Assembly (NCBI RefSeq): GCF_025566985.1
Contig: NZ_JAOQJD010000006.1
Coordinates: 53,523-117,522, forward strand
DNA length: 64,000 bases
Source of the DNA: Aedoeadaptatus acetigenes
GTDB taxonomy: Bacteria; Bacillota; Clostridia; Tissierellales; Peptoniphilaceae
Direction of reading: 5' to 3'
The position numbers and the translations under genes were made by a program. The stretch's first letter is position 1. Each line of letters opens with the position of its first letter. The notes under the pieces were generated by a model, which saw nothing but the letters and a program-made list of their open reading frames with translations, had not been told where the DNA came from and made no database searches. This document shows positions 16,376-23,693 of this stretch, in pieces.

Positions 16376-18477
16376 GAATTGCATTAGCGGGCAACCCGAA
16401 CAGCGGGAAGACGACCCTATTTAATGCCTTGACCGGCTCCCACCAATTTGTCGGGAACTGGCCGGGCGTTACCGTCGAAAAAAAAGAAGGGCAGTACAAA
16501 AAGGATACAAGCATTACCATTACTGACCTTCCCGGTATTTACAGCCTGAGCCCCTACACACTGGAGGAAGTGGTCAGCCGGAAGTATTTATTAAACGAAA
16601 AACCGGAAGTTATCATTAATATTATCGACGGGGTGAATTTAGAGCGAAATCTCTACTTAACCACCCAATTGTTGGATTTAGGCATCCCCGTGGTCGTCGC
16701 CGTGAACCGCATGGACGTAGTTCGCAACAAGGGCGACGTCATCGACCGCTCCGGCCTGGAAAAGGCATTGGGTGCGCCGGTAGTGGAAATTTCCGCATTG
16801 AAGAAAGAAAATCTCGACGGGCTCATGGAAATGGCGAAAAAAGTCCACGGCACCGCCGCGGAGAACCACGTCTATTACGACGAGCACTTGGAAGATGCGG
16901 CGAAGTCTATTTACGACATCGCCCCCTCCGTGGGCGCATTGGACGCCAAGCGCTTCTATGCCTTGAAGCTTATCGAAGGGGACCAAAAGCTCGAATTGAA
17001 TCTGAGCGCCGATCAAGAAAAACAGATCGCCGCAGTGATTTCCGAGCTGGAAGAGTATTACGAAGACGACGGCGAAGGCATTATGACGGAAATGCGCTAC
17101 AATGCCATTGCAGGCATCGTCGAAGGCAATTACAAGCAAGGCAAGCGGGGCATGAGCACCAGCGACAAAATCGACGCTGTGGTCACCAACCGCATCCTGG
17201 CACTGCCCATCTTCGTCATCATTATGACCGGCGTCTACTACATCAGTGCCAGACTTGTCGGCGGCCCCGTTACCGACTGGGTCAACGACACCCTGCTGGG
17301 CACCTATGTCGCCGACGCCATCAGCAATGTCGTCTCGTCAATGGATACGGCACCGTGGCTTGAATCCCTCGTTATGGACGGGATCGTCGCCGGGGTCAGC
17401 GCCGTCTTGGGCTTTTTGCCTTTGATCGCCACCCTGTACTTCTTCCTCGCCATTATGGAAGATGTGGGCTACATGTCCCGTATCGCCTTTATCTTAGACA
17501 GAATCTTTAGAAAATTCGGTCTCTCGGGCAAGAGCTTCATTCCGATTCTTATCGGTACCGGCTGCTCCGTTCCCGGCGTCATGGCCACACGTACCATCGA
17601 AAACGAAAACGACCGCCGCATGACCGTCGTCGTGGCAAGCTTTATGCCTTGCGGGGCAAAAGTGAACCTTATCGGCCTCTTCGTCGCCTCTTTCGGCTTC
17701 TGGTACTTCTTGCCCATCGCCTACTTCTCCGGCATCATCGCCGTTATTATTGCGGGCTTAATGCTCAAGAAGACTTCGATCTTCCAAGGCGATCCGGCAC
17801 CCTTCGTTATGGAACTTCCGGAATACCACATTCCCTCGGCAGAAAATGTCTTTAAGAGCGTATGGAGCCGCTGCAAAGCCTTCGTGAAAAAGGCCGGGAC
17901 CATCATTCTCGTCGCAAGTATCATCATTTGGTTCTTGCAAAACATTTCCGTCCACGGCGAATTCGTAGAATTTGCGGAAAACCAAGACAGCATTCTCGCT
18001 GCACTGGGCAAAATCATTGCCCCCATCTTCATTCCTTTGGGCTTCGGCACATGGCAAGCCACCGTGGCCAGCATCACCGGCCTCGTAGCCAAAGAAGCCG
18101 TGGTCTCTACCTACGGCATCATCAACGGTGTCGCCGAAGGTGCCAGCTTAAACGCCTACGTCGCCACCCAATTTACCTTCCTCGGCGCATTGGCATTTAT
18201 GCTCTTTAACCAATTAAACGTTCCTTGCTTCGCCGCCACCGGCGCCATTCGCGAGGAAATGCAATCGAAATTCTGGACCCTGTTCGCCCTGACTTTTCAA
18301 ACGGGCTTCGCTTATGCCATCGCCCTCATCGTCTTCCAAATCGGATCACTGTTGACCGGCGGATCCTTCACTGTATGGACCGGCGTGGCCTTCGTCCTCT
18401 TGGCAGGAATTATTTGGGCCATTGTGAGAAAACCCCGAGTCAAGGACGTACCCATCGGTCGCGAACAATTAAATTAA
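16372..18477 (+). CDS. feoB: Ferrous iron transport protein B
   Basis: A 701-residue Fe2+ uptake GTPase. The N-terminal G domain has G1 GNPNSGKTT (7-15), DLPG and NRMD motifs, then a helical spacer, then a polytopic membrane part with two Gate domains and conserved Cys residues (IGTGCSVPGVMATR, LNVPCFAATGAIREE). GTG start at 16372. Full length for the family. The operon feoA-feoA-feoB-small Cys protein points to ferrous iron as a main iron source, as expected in an anaerobe. Confidence 0.97.
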   Translation: MRIALAGNPNSGKTTLFNALTGSHQFVGNWPGVTVEKKEGQYKKDTSITITDLPGIYSLSPYTLEEVVSRKYLLNEKPEVIINIIDGVNLERNLYLTTQLLDLGIPVVVAVNRMDVVRNKGDVIDRSGLEKALGAPVVEISALKKENLDGLMEMAKKVHGTAAENHVYYDEHLEDAAKSIYDIAPSVGALDAKRFYALKLIEGDQKLELNLSADQEKQIAAVISELEEYYEDDGEGIMTEMRYNAIAGIVEGNYKQGKRGMSTSDKIDAVVTNRILALPIFVIIMTGVYYISARLVGGPVTDWVNDTLLGTYVADAISNVVSSMDTAPWLESLVMDGIVAGVSAVLGFLPLIATLYFFLAIMEDVGYMSRIAFILDRIFRKFGLSGKSFIPILIGTGCSVPGVMATRTIENENDRRMTVVVASFMPCGAKVNLIGLFVASFGFWYFLPIAYFSGIIAVIIAGLMLKKTSIFQGDPAPFVMELPEYHIPSAENVFKSVWSRCKAFVKKAGTIILVASIIIWFLQNISVHGEFVEFAENQDSILAALGKIIAPIFIPLGFGTWQATVASITGLVAKEAVVSTYGIINGVAEGASLNAYVATQFTFLGALAFMLFNQLNVPCFAATGAIREEMQSKFWTLFALTFQTGFAYAIALIVFQIGSLLTGGSFTVWTGVAFVLLAGIIWAIVRKPRVKDVPIGREQLN

Positions 18478-18486
18478 GGAGATACT

Positions 18487-18642
18487 ATGGGAACCATTAT
18501 TGTACTGGCTGTCGTCTGCTTGGCTATCTTCGGCGCTGTCCGCTCCATGCGCAAGTCCCATGAAGAAGGCGGATGCTGCGGCTGCTCCCAATGTGGGACG
18601 GCAAGTTGTGATCATGAACACGATCACAGCCACAGCCACTAA
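18487..18642 (+). CDS. FeoB-associated Cys/His-rich small membrane protein
   Basis: A 51-residue protein beginning MGTIIVLAVVCLAIFGAVRS, with one N-terminal transmembrane helix. It then has a CCGC-x2-C-x4-C cluster (from residue 30) and a histidine-rich tail, DHEHDHSHSH. It matches the FeoB-associated Cys-rich protein family found directly after feoB in Firmicutes. The thiols and histidines probably bind iron at the channel exit, which is inference. AAGGAG overlaps the feoB stop, so it is the last gene of the operon. Confidence 0.85.
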   Translation: MGTIIVLAVVCLAIFGAVRSMRKSHEEGGCCGCSQCGTASCDHEHDHSHSH

Positions 18643-18657
18643 TAGTAAATGATAAAG

Positions 18658-18681
18658 AGGATGCTTCGGCATCCTTTTTTC
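18658..18681 (+). terminator. Terminator of the feo operon
   Basis: AGGATGC-TTCG-GCATCCT, a perfect 7-bp stem with UUCG loop followed by six T residues. Confidence 0.95.
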
Positions 18682-18766
18682 TTCCCTTTACACTGCAAAA
18701 TTCAAACTGATTTACTATGATATGTGAAAAATCGTCGGAAAAGATTGTATTTTTTTCAATTAGGCC

Positions 18767-18794
18767 TTGAAATCCTCTGTGATAATGATATAAT
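18767..18794 (+). promoter_or_regulatory. Promoter of the ferredoxin gene
   Basis: TTGAAA at 18767-18772, 16-bp spacer, TATAAT at 18789-18794. Confidence 0.8.
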
Positions 18795-18870
18795 GACTTC
18801 AGAAAGAAAACATAATGTGTTTAGGTATTAGCACGCTGCACATACCTGACAGAATCTAGGAGGTTTACTT

Positions 18871-19038
18871 ATGGCACATAAAATTACTGACGCATGCATC
18901 GCTTGTGGCGCTTGCAAACCCGAATGTCCCGTTGACTGCATCTCTGAAGGTGGCGTTTACTCCATCGACGAAAGTGCTTGCATCGACTGCGGTTCCTGCG
19001 CAGCTGTATGCCCCACCGGCGCTGCACAACCCGAATAA
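18871..19038 (+). CDS. 2[4Fe-4S] ferredoxin
   Basis: A 55-residue clostridial-type ferredoxin with two C-x2-C-x2-C-x3-C-P clusters: CIACGACKPECP (from residue 9) and CIDCGSCAAVCP (from residue 37). It is a low-potential electron carrier for anaerobic redox enzymes such as pyruvate:ferredoxin oxidoreductase. A strong AGGAGGT site precedes ATG 18871. Monocistronic, with its own promoter and terminator. Confidence 0.97.
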   Translation: MAHKITDACIACGACKPECPVDCISEGGVYSIDESACIDCGSCAAVCPTGAAQPE

Positions 19039-19050
19039 AAATCGGATCTA

Positions 19051-19085
19051 AAAAAAGACGTTCTCCGCAAGGACGTCTTTTTTTA
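19051..19085 (+). terminator. Terminator of the ferredoxin gene
   Basis: AGACGTTCT pairs with AGGACGTCT around CCGCA (one wobble), flanked by A and T runs. Confidence 0.9.
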
Positions 19086-19125
19086 TGGGAAAATTAGTTA
19101 ACTACCTTTTTTTCCACAGCTGTGA

Positions 19126-19131
19126 TATACT
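19126..19131 (+). promoter_or_regulatory. -10 element of the serS leader
   Basis: TATACT about 7 bases before the presumed start of the T-box RNA. The -35 region is poor. Confidence 0.5.
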
Positions 19132-19137
19132 ACCATC

Positions 19138-19325
19138 AACGATATAGGGCGACGATAAGGAGCAGTAGAAGATGTAACCCGAAAGAGAGCCTGCGGTTGG
19201 TGTGAGCAGGCGGGAGCAATCTTTGAATCCGCCTTTGAGCCCGGCAATGAAGTGAACCGGAAACGGTTAATTTGGGTGGCAACGCGGGTCCGTCTCGTCC
19301 CATAGGGGATGAGGCGGCTTTTTTA
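19138..19325 (+). promoter_or_regulatory. T-box leader controlling serS (serine specifier TCC)
   Basis: A tRNA-sensing leader. Visible parts are the AGAGAG and GGTGTGAG stem I elements, the specifier region GAA-TCC-GCC (TCC, a serine codon, at 19228-19230), the invariant T-box TGGGTGGCAACGCGGG at 19273-19287, and a terminator stem (CCGTCTCGTCCC paired with GGGGATGAGGCGG) ending in a T run at 19319-19325. Uncharged tRNA-Ser pairing with the T-box would favour the antiterminator and switch serS on. Confidence 0.95.
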
Positions 19326-19337
19326 ATGGAGGTAATT

Positions 19338-20627
19338 ATGTTAGACATTCGTATGATTCGTGAAAACCCCGACTTGGTAAAAGAAAATATTAAAAAGAAA
19401 TTCCAAGAAGACAAACTTCCCCTCGTCGACGAAGTCCTCGAGCTGGATGTAGCCAATCGGGCAGCCAAAACCGAAGGCGATGAGCTGCGCGCCAAGCGCA
19501 ACGCCCTGTCGAAATCCATCGGCGGCCTGATGAAAGACGGAAAAAAAGACGAAGCGGAAAAAGTAAAGGCCGAAGTCAAGGCCATTAACGATCGCATCGA
19601 AGAATTGGAACTGGAAGAAGGCAAAAAATCCGAGCGCATTCGGGAAATCATGCTGGTCATTCCTCAAATCATCGACGACACCGTGCCCATCGGCAAAGAC
19701 GACACGGAAAATGTGGAATTGGAACGCTTCGGCGAACCGGTGGTCCCCGATTACGAAGTGCCCTACCACGTGGACATTATGGAATCCGTGTCGGGAATCG
19801 ACTTGGACAGCTCGAGAAAAACCTCGGGCAGCGGCTTCTACTATCTGCGCGGCGACATCGCCCGCCTGCACTCCGCCATTTTATCCTACGCCCGGGACTT
19901 TATGATCGACAAAGGCTATATCTACCACATTCCGCCCTTTATGATTCGCGGCGACGTGGTCAGCGGCGTCATGAGCTTCGCTGAAATGGAAAACATGATG
20001 TACAAAATCGAAGGGGAAGATTTGTACCTTATCGGCACCAGCGAACACTCCATGATCGGCAAGTACATCGACTCCATTACGGAAGAAGCCACCTTGCCTC
20101 ATAAGCTCACCAGCTATTCCCCCTGCTTCAGAAAAGAAGTGGGCGCCCACGGCATCGAAGAGCGGGGCGTCTATCGGATTCACCAATTCGAAAAGCAAGA
20201 AATGATCATCATCTGCAAGCCCGAAGACAGCAAAGATTTCTACAACGAACTCTGGCAAAACACCGTGGAATTTTTCCGCACCATGGACATTCCCGTGCGT
20301 ACCCTGGAATGCTGCTCCGGCGACTTGGCCGATCTCAAGGTCAAGAGCTGCGACGTGGAAGCCTGGTCGCCCCGTCAACAAAAATACTTCGAAGTGGGCA
20401 GCTGCTCCAATTTAGGCGACGCCCAAGCCCGCCGCTTAAACATCCGCATCCGCGGCGAAGACGGCAAGCTCTACCTGGCCCATACCTTGAACAACACCGT
20501 GGTCGCACCGCCGAGAATGCTCATCGCCTTCTTGGAAAACCACTACCAAGAAGACGGATCCATCTTTATTCCGGAAGTGCTCCGTCCCTACATGGGCTTC
20601 AAGGAAAAAATCGAAAAGATCGACTAA
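19338..20627 (+). CDS. serS: Serine--tRNA ligase
   Basis: A 429-residue class II synthetase. The N-terminal coiled-coil arm (about 30-105) grips tRNA-Ser. The catalytic core follows, with motif 2 around CFRKEVGAHGIEERGVYR and motif 3 around LNNTVVAPPRMLIAFLENHY. ATG 19338 (MLDIRMIRENPDLVKENI) is chosen because GGAGGT lies 4 bases upstream; the frame is open further upstream but that lies within the T-box. Controlled by serine-tRNA charging. Confidence 0.97.
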   Translation: MLDIRMIRENPDLVKENIKKKFQEDKLPLVDEVLELDVANRAAKTEGDELRAKRNALSKSIGGLMKDGKKDEAEKVKAEVKAINDRIEELELEEGKKSERIREIMLVIPQIIDDTVPIGKDDTENVELERFGEPVVPDYEVPYHVDIMESVSGIDLDSSRKTSGSGFYYLRGDIARLHSAILSYARDFMIDKGYIYHIPPFMIRGDVVSGVMSFAEMENMMYKIEGEDLYLIGTSEHSMIGKYIDSITEEATLPHKLTSYSPCFRKEVGAHGIEERGVYRIHQFEKQEMIIICKPEDSKDFYNELWQNTVEFFRTMDIPVRTLECCSGDLADLKVKSCDVEAWSPRQQKYFEVGSCSNLGDAQARRLNIRIRGEDGKLYLAHTLNNTVVAPPRMLIAFLENHYQEDGSIFIPEVLRPYMGFKEKIEKID

Positions 20628-20643
20628 TTAAATACTGCAGGGA

Positions 20644-20699
20644 AGGAGAAGCGCTCCTTTCTCGTTGCGAAAAGGCCCCGTTGATTCGGGGTCTTTTTT
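20644..20699 (+). terminator. Terminators after serS
   Basis: A small hairpin (AGGAG/CTCCT, 20644-20660) is followed by the main terminator CCCCG-TTGATT-CGGGG with a six-T tail (20674-20699). Confidence 0.85.
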
Positions 20700-20746
20700 A
20701 GTGGGAACGAATTTGTCGGGAAAAAATCTTTTTCTAAAGCCTTTAA

Positions 20747-20775
20747 TTGTTTAAAAAGAAAGTAAATGATACAAT
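20747..20775 (+). promoter_or_regulatory. Promoter of the CAP-domain gene
   Basis: TTGTTT at 20747-20752, 17-bp spacer, TACAAT at 20770-20775. Confidence 0.65.
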
Positions 20776-20819
20776 TAAATCATAGAAATACATAAAATTT
20801 TACACCAAGGAGGTACGTA

Positions 20820-22043
20820 ATGAGAAGACGGACATTTAAAACAGTTGTCGTTGCGTTTCTGCTTTTGGCGTTGTTGATCCCCACAACCGTTGCGGCAAAT
20901 GGAACCGGCAGTTTGCCGCCGGATGCCGGAGTAAGCAAGGTTACCATCAAAATCAACGGCAAAGTTCAACAAATTCCGAAAGAAATGGGCAGAGCCTATA
21001 TTAACAAACGGACGAGCAGAACCATGGTGCCCATTCGCTTTGTAGCGGAAAATCTGGGCAACAAAGTCGAATTTGTCGAAAGACAGGCCGACCATCCAAA
21101 GGGGGCTGTCCTCATTAAATCGGATTCAAAGACGATCTACTTTGCCATCGGATCGGATCAATACGAGATCTACGGCGACAAAACCCAAAGAGGCGTATTG
21201 GACACGCCGACGGTGCTTGCCGGCAATCGCACGTACGTGCCCCTGCGTTTCGTATCCGAGGCCCTGGGCTACAAGGTCGATTGGGTAAATCGCGAAGTAT
21301 TGATTCAAAAAGACCCTTCGAAGACGCCGGAAGGGAACAAAGGGCGGAATTCCGACAGAGGCAATAAAGGAAATGACTATGGACGAGGCGGCTCACAAGA
21401 AAAGCCGGTTAAACCCCAACCGCGGACCGTCGATTCCGCCACCGACGACAGCCTTGCCCATTATTACACCGTGGCTTATGCAAATTACAGAAAAAGCTTA
21501 GGCCTTGGCGAAGTGGCTCGGACACAGGAGTTGGATCGTATCGCTCAGAAGCGTGCAGATGAAGAAATCCAACAACTGGCCACAGACGGCACCTTCGACC
21601 ATAAATCCCCGGCGAATCTGCTTCGCGAAAATTACCTCGGCGAAAATTTAATCGGCTGGACCTACGCTTCCGACAAGCCGATTCGGGATGCCTTCACAAT
21701 CTGGAAAAAATCCCCGGGCCATGATAGAAATATGAGGTCGCCCAGTGCCGTCGTTTATGGTTATGCATATAAGGTGGCAATAGTCGATGGTAAGCCTTGT
21801 GGCATTGCGTGCTTTGTATTTTCCAGTTTCGATCGATTTAGTAAACCTAAAGATCCCTTTAACACCGATGGTCCTACCGACACCGGCAATCCATTCAATA
21901 ACGGTGGCTCTTCTAAACCCGACGGTGACTCTGTAACGACTGAGAAGGACAAGAAACCTGAAAAGAAGCCGGAGAAGAAACCGATCGAGTGGAAGATTGA
22001 AGCACATGTAAGTGATAAAATTCAAATTGTAGGAGGCAATTAA
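20820..22043 (+). CDS. Secreted CAP (SCP/PR1) protein with copper-amine-oxidase-like stalk domains
   Basis: A 407-residue exported protein. A signal peptide (1-26, MRRRTFKTVVVAFLLLALLI) is followed by two copper-amine-oxidase N-terminal-like segments (about 35-165; RTYVPLRFVSEALGYKVDW). A low-complexity linker leads to a CAP domain (about 205-345) with the His of FDHKSPANLL, GENL, and the second His in WKKSPGHDRNMRSP. The tail (346-407) is Pro/Lys-rich and then basic. Bacterial CAP proteins are extracellular with unclear activity; roles in spore coats, wall binding and host interaction are known. AAGGAGGT ribosome site. Confidence 0.85.
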   Translation: MRRRTFKTVVVAFLLLALLIPTTVAANGTGSLPPDAGVSKVTIKINGKVQQIPKEMGRAYINKRTSRTMVPIRFVAENLGNKVEFVERQADHPKGAVLIKSDSKTIYFAIGSDQYEIYGDKTQRGVLDTPTVLAGNRTYVPLRFVSEALGYKVDWVNREVLIQKDPSKTPEGNKGRNSDRGNKGNDYGRGGSQEKPVKPQPRTVDSATDDSLAHYYTVAYANYRKSLGLGEVARTQELDRIAQKRADEEIQQLATDGTFDHKSPANLLRENYLGENLIGWTYASDKPIRDAFTIWKKSPGHDRNMRSPSAVVYGYAYKVAIVDGKPCGIACFVFSSFDRFSKPKDPFNTDGPTDTGNPFNNGGSSKPDGDSVTTEKDKKPEKKPEKKPIEWKIEAHVSDKIQIVGGN

Positions 22044-22105
22044 GTAGCTGACAAGGCGAATTAACAAACAATTGTATTGTAAAAGATCATTTCCAATCTA
22101 CTGAC

Positions 22106-22137
22106 AAACCTCGGATAGAATCCGGGGTTTATCTTTT
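22106..22137 (+). terminator. Terminator of the CAP-domain gene
   Basis: AAACCTCGGAT-AGA-ATCCGGGGTTT (one T-G wobble) followed by ATCTTTT. The remaining spacer to 22247 holds nothing recognisable. Confidence 0.85.
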
Positions 22138-22244
22138 CAATTCAAACCAACATGTTCATGAATCATTCGAAAAGATTTTCCTGCCTATTACTAAATATTA
22201 AGATACGGTTCTTTCTAAAGGACGCATAAAGGTAGTTCACATGC

Positions 22245-22283
22245 AAAAAAGGGAGAGGGAATCGGATGATTCTCTCTCCCTTT
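22245..22283 (-). terminator. Terminator of the convergent minus-strand stalk-domain gene
   Basis: Read on the minus strand, a 16-bp stem (GGGAGAG...CTCTCCC with a 4-base loop) is followed by a T run at plus positions 22245-22250. Confidence 0.85.
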
Positions 22284-22324
22284 GTCGCGTCCGTTAAATC
22301 GCTGCGAAAAGTGATTCTTCCGCC

Positions 22325-23389
22325 CTAGCCTTGAGAGGCGGCTTCCACGATGTTTTTGTCCACATTCATGTAGAAATTGCACATGCCTATGGGCGTCATT
22401 TCTTTGTCGAAGATGCCCAGGCGGTTGTATTCTTCCGGTGTTTTGTTCAGGGGCATAATATAGTAGTGGTGGTTTTTAAATTGAATGGAGTTCACTTTTG
22501 CCGCCTCGTAGCCGTAGCGTTCGCCGCCGTCTAAAAGGGGTTTGTAAAAGAGTTTGTAGGTGGCTTCATTTTTGTCCGTTAAAAGGATTTCGCCTTCCGA
22601 TTCTTTCAGGTCGGCGTGGAGGACGTCGGCCAGATGGCGAAGGGAGAGGTAGTCGCGGCCGTCGATCTTCTTCGAAGCTGCACCTCGGGCCTTTCCATCC
22701 ATTGGCTTAAAGTCGATGCCGTCGCATGTAAAGTATTCGCCGTAGTTCCAAATTTCCACGCCGTTTACGGGATCGTGAAGCACGGGGATTTGTTCCTCGT
22801 AGTCGTTAGGTTTATTCGAGTAGTTCCACCCCATGGCCTTGGCGAAATCGGCGGCGGGAATCATGGTTTGGCCGTTCACGGATTTGGTCTTGACGGTGAC
22901 GCTGCGGTCTCTGAAGCGGAGGGTCATTTCCCCGGGATTCTTCATCGGGCTGTAGCCTTCGCCGATGACGACGGTGCGATTGGCATCGTCCCAGTCAACT
23001 TTTTCGCCGAAGTTTTCGGAAATAAAGCGCAGGGGCACGAGGGTGCGATTTTCGACGATGCGCGGCGGCACATCCAGGGTGACGGTCTGCGTCGCGCCGG
23101 CCCGGGAAACGGTGGCCGCATCGCTCCCCACTTTCAGATCCAGGGCGCGGTCATCTTGCGTGATGCGAATGCTTCGATCGGCGTCGTTCCACGCCACATC
23201 GTAACCCAAAGCTTCGCTGATCAGGCGCAGGGGGACCAGGGTGCGGTTCTCCACGATGCGCGGGGCCACGTCGCCTTCGACATAGCTTCCCCGAATGAAG
23301 AGTCGGACCGGGACTTGGCCAAAACCTTCGGTGGGAATGGCGAGCATTACGGCGAGCAGAAAGAGCCACGCCATGCGGGTTTTTTTCAC
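22325..23389 (-). CDS. Secreted protein with repeated copper-amine-oxidase-like domains
   Basis: A 354-residue exported protein read leftward. It starts at GTG 23389 (an AAAGGATGATG ribosome site is upstream on the minus strand) with a signal peptide (MKKTRMAWLFLLAVMLAIPT). At least two copper-amine-oxidase N-terminal-like units follow (RTLVPLRLISEALGYDVAW near 50 and RTLVPLRFISENFGEKVDW near 113), with a diverged third unit near 160-270. The C-terminal 80 residues are unrecognised. No enzymatic domain is seen. Third member of this surface family in the window; divergent from the Mn-riboswitch gene. Confidence 0.75.
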   Translation of the reverse strand: MKKTRMAWLFLLAVMLAIPTEGFGQVPVRLFIRGSYVEGDVAPRIVENRTLVPLRLISEALGYDVAWNDADRSIRITQDDRALDLKVGSDAATVSRAGATQTVTLDVPPRIVENRTLVPLRFISENFGEKVDWDDANRTVVIGEGYSPMKNPGEMTLRFRDRSVTVKTKSVNGQTMIPAADFAKAMGWNYSNKPNDYEEQIPVLHDPVNGVEIWNYGEYFTCDGIDFKPMDGKARGAASKKIDGRDYLSLRHLADVLHADLKESEGEILLTDKNEATYKLFYKPLLDGGERYGYEAAKVNSIQFKNHHYYIMPLNKTPEEYNRLGIFDKEMTPIGMCNFYMNVDKNIVEAASQG

Positions 23390-23531
23390 GAGTCATCATC
23401 CTTTCGGTGTAACTGTTATATTTTATCTTATGTATATTATATTATGTCGAGAAGGGAAAAGCCACGAAAAAACGGAGCCCGCGAAAAGAGGAGAAACGGC
23501 CTTCGCGCCCACTTTATTTCAACGATTTTCA

Positions 23532-23561
23532 TTGACCGAAGCCCTTTCGATTTGGTATACT
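23532..23561 (+). promoter_or_regulatory. Promoter of the Mn2+ riboswitch transcript
   Basis: TTGACC at 23532-23537, 18-bp spacer, TATACT at 23556-23561. Transcription would begin at the first bases of the aptamer. Confidence 0.8.
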
Positions 23562-23569
23562 ACTCTTCG

Positions 23570-23677
23570 AAACAAAGGGGAGTAACTATTATTCTTGGTC
23601 GTCAATCCGGCGTATGCCCGGCCAAGGATCCTACACAGGCTGTGAGACTTTTGTCCGTGGGACAGGAGTCTTTTTTT
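23570..23677 (+). promoter_or_regulatory. yybP-ykoY manganese riboswitch with terminator platform
   Basis: The leader holds the conserved AAAGGGGAGTA box (23574-23584) and GTCGTCAAT followed by a CCGG...CCGG hairpin and CCAAGG. Then comes GTGAGACTTTTGTCC, matching the known aptamer core that binds Mn2+ between two loops. The closing strand AGACTTTTGTCC pairs with GGACAGGAGTCT to form a terminator ending in seven T residues (23671-23677). Mn2+ binding in this family turns the downstream gene on by preventing termination. Confidence 0.92.
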
Positions 23678-23693
23678 ATAAGAGGAGGTTTTT

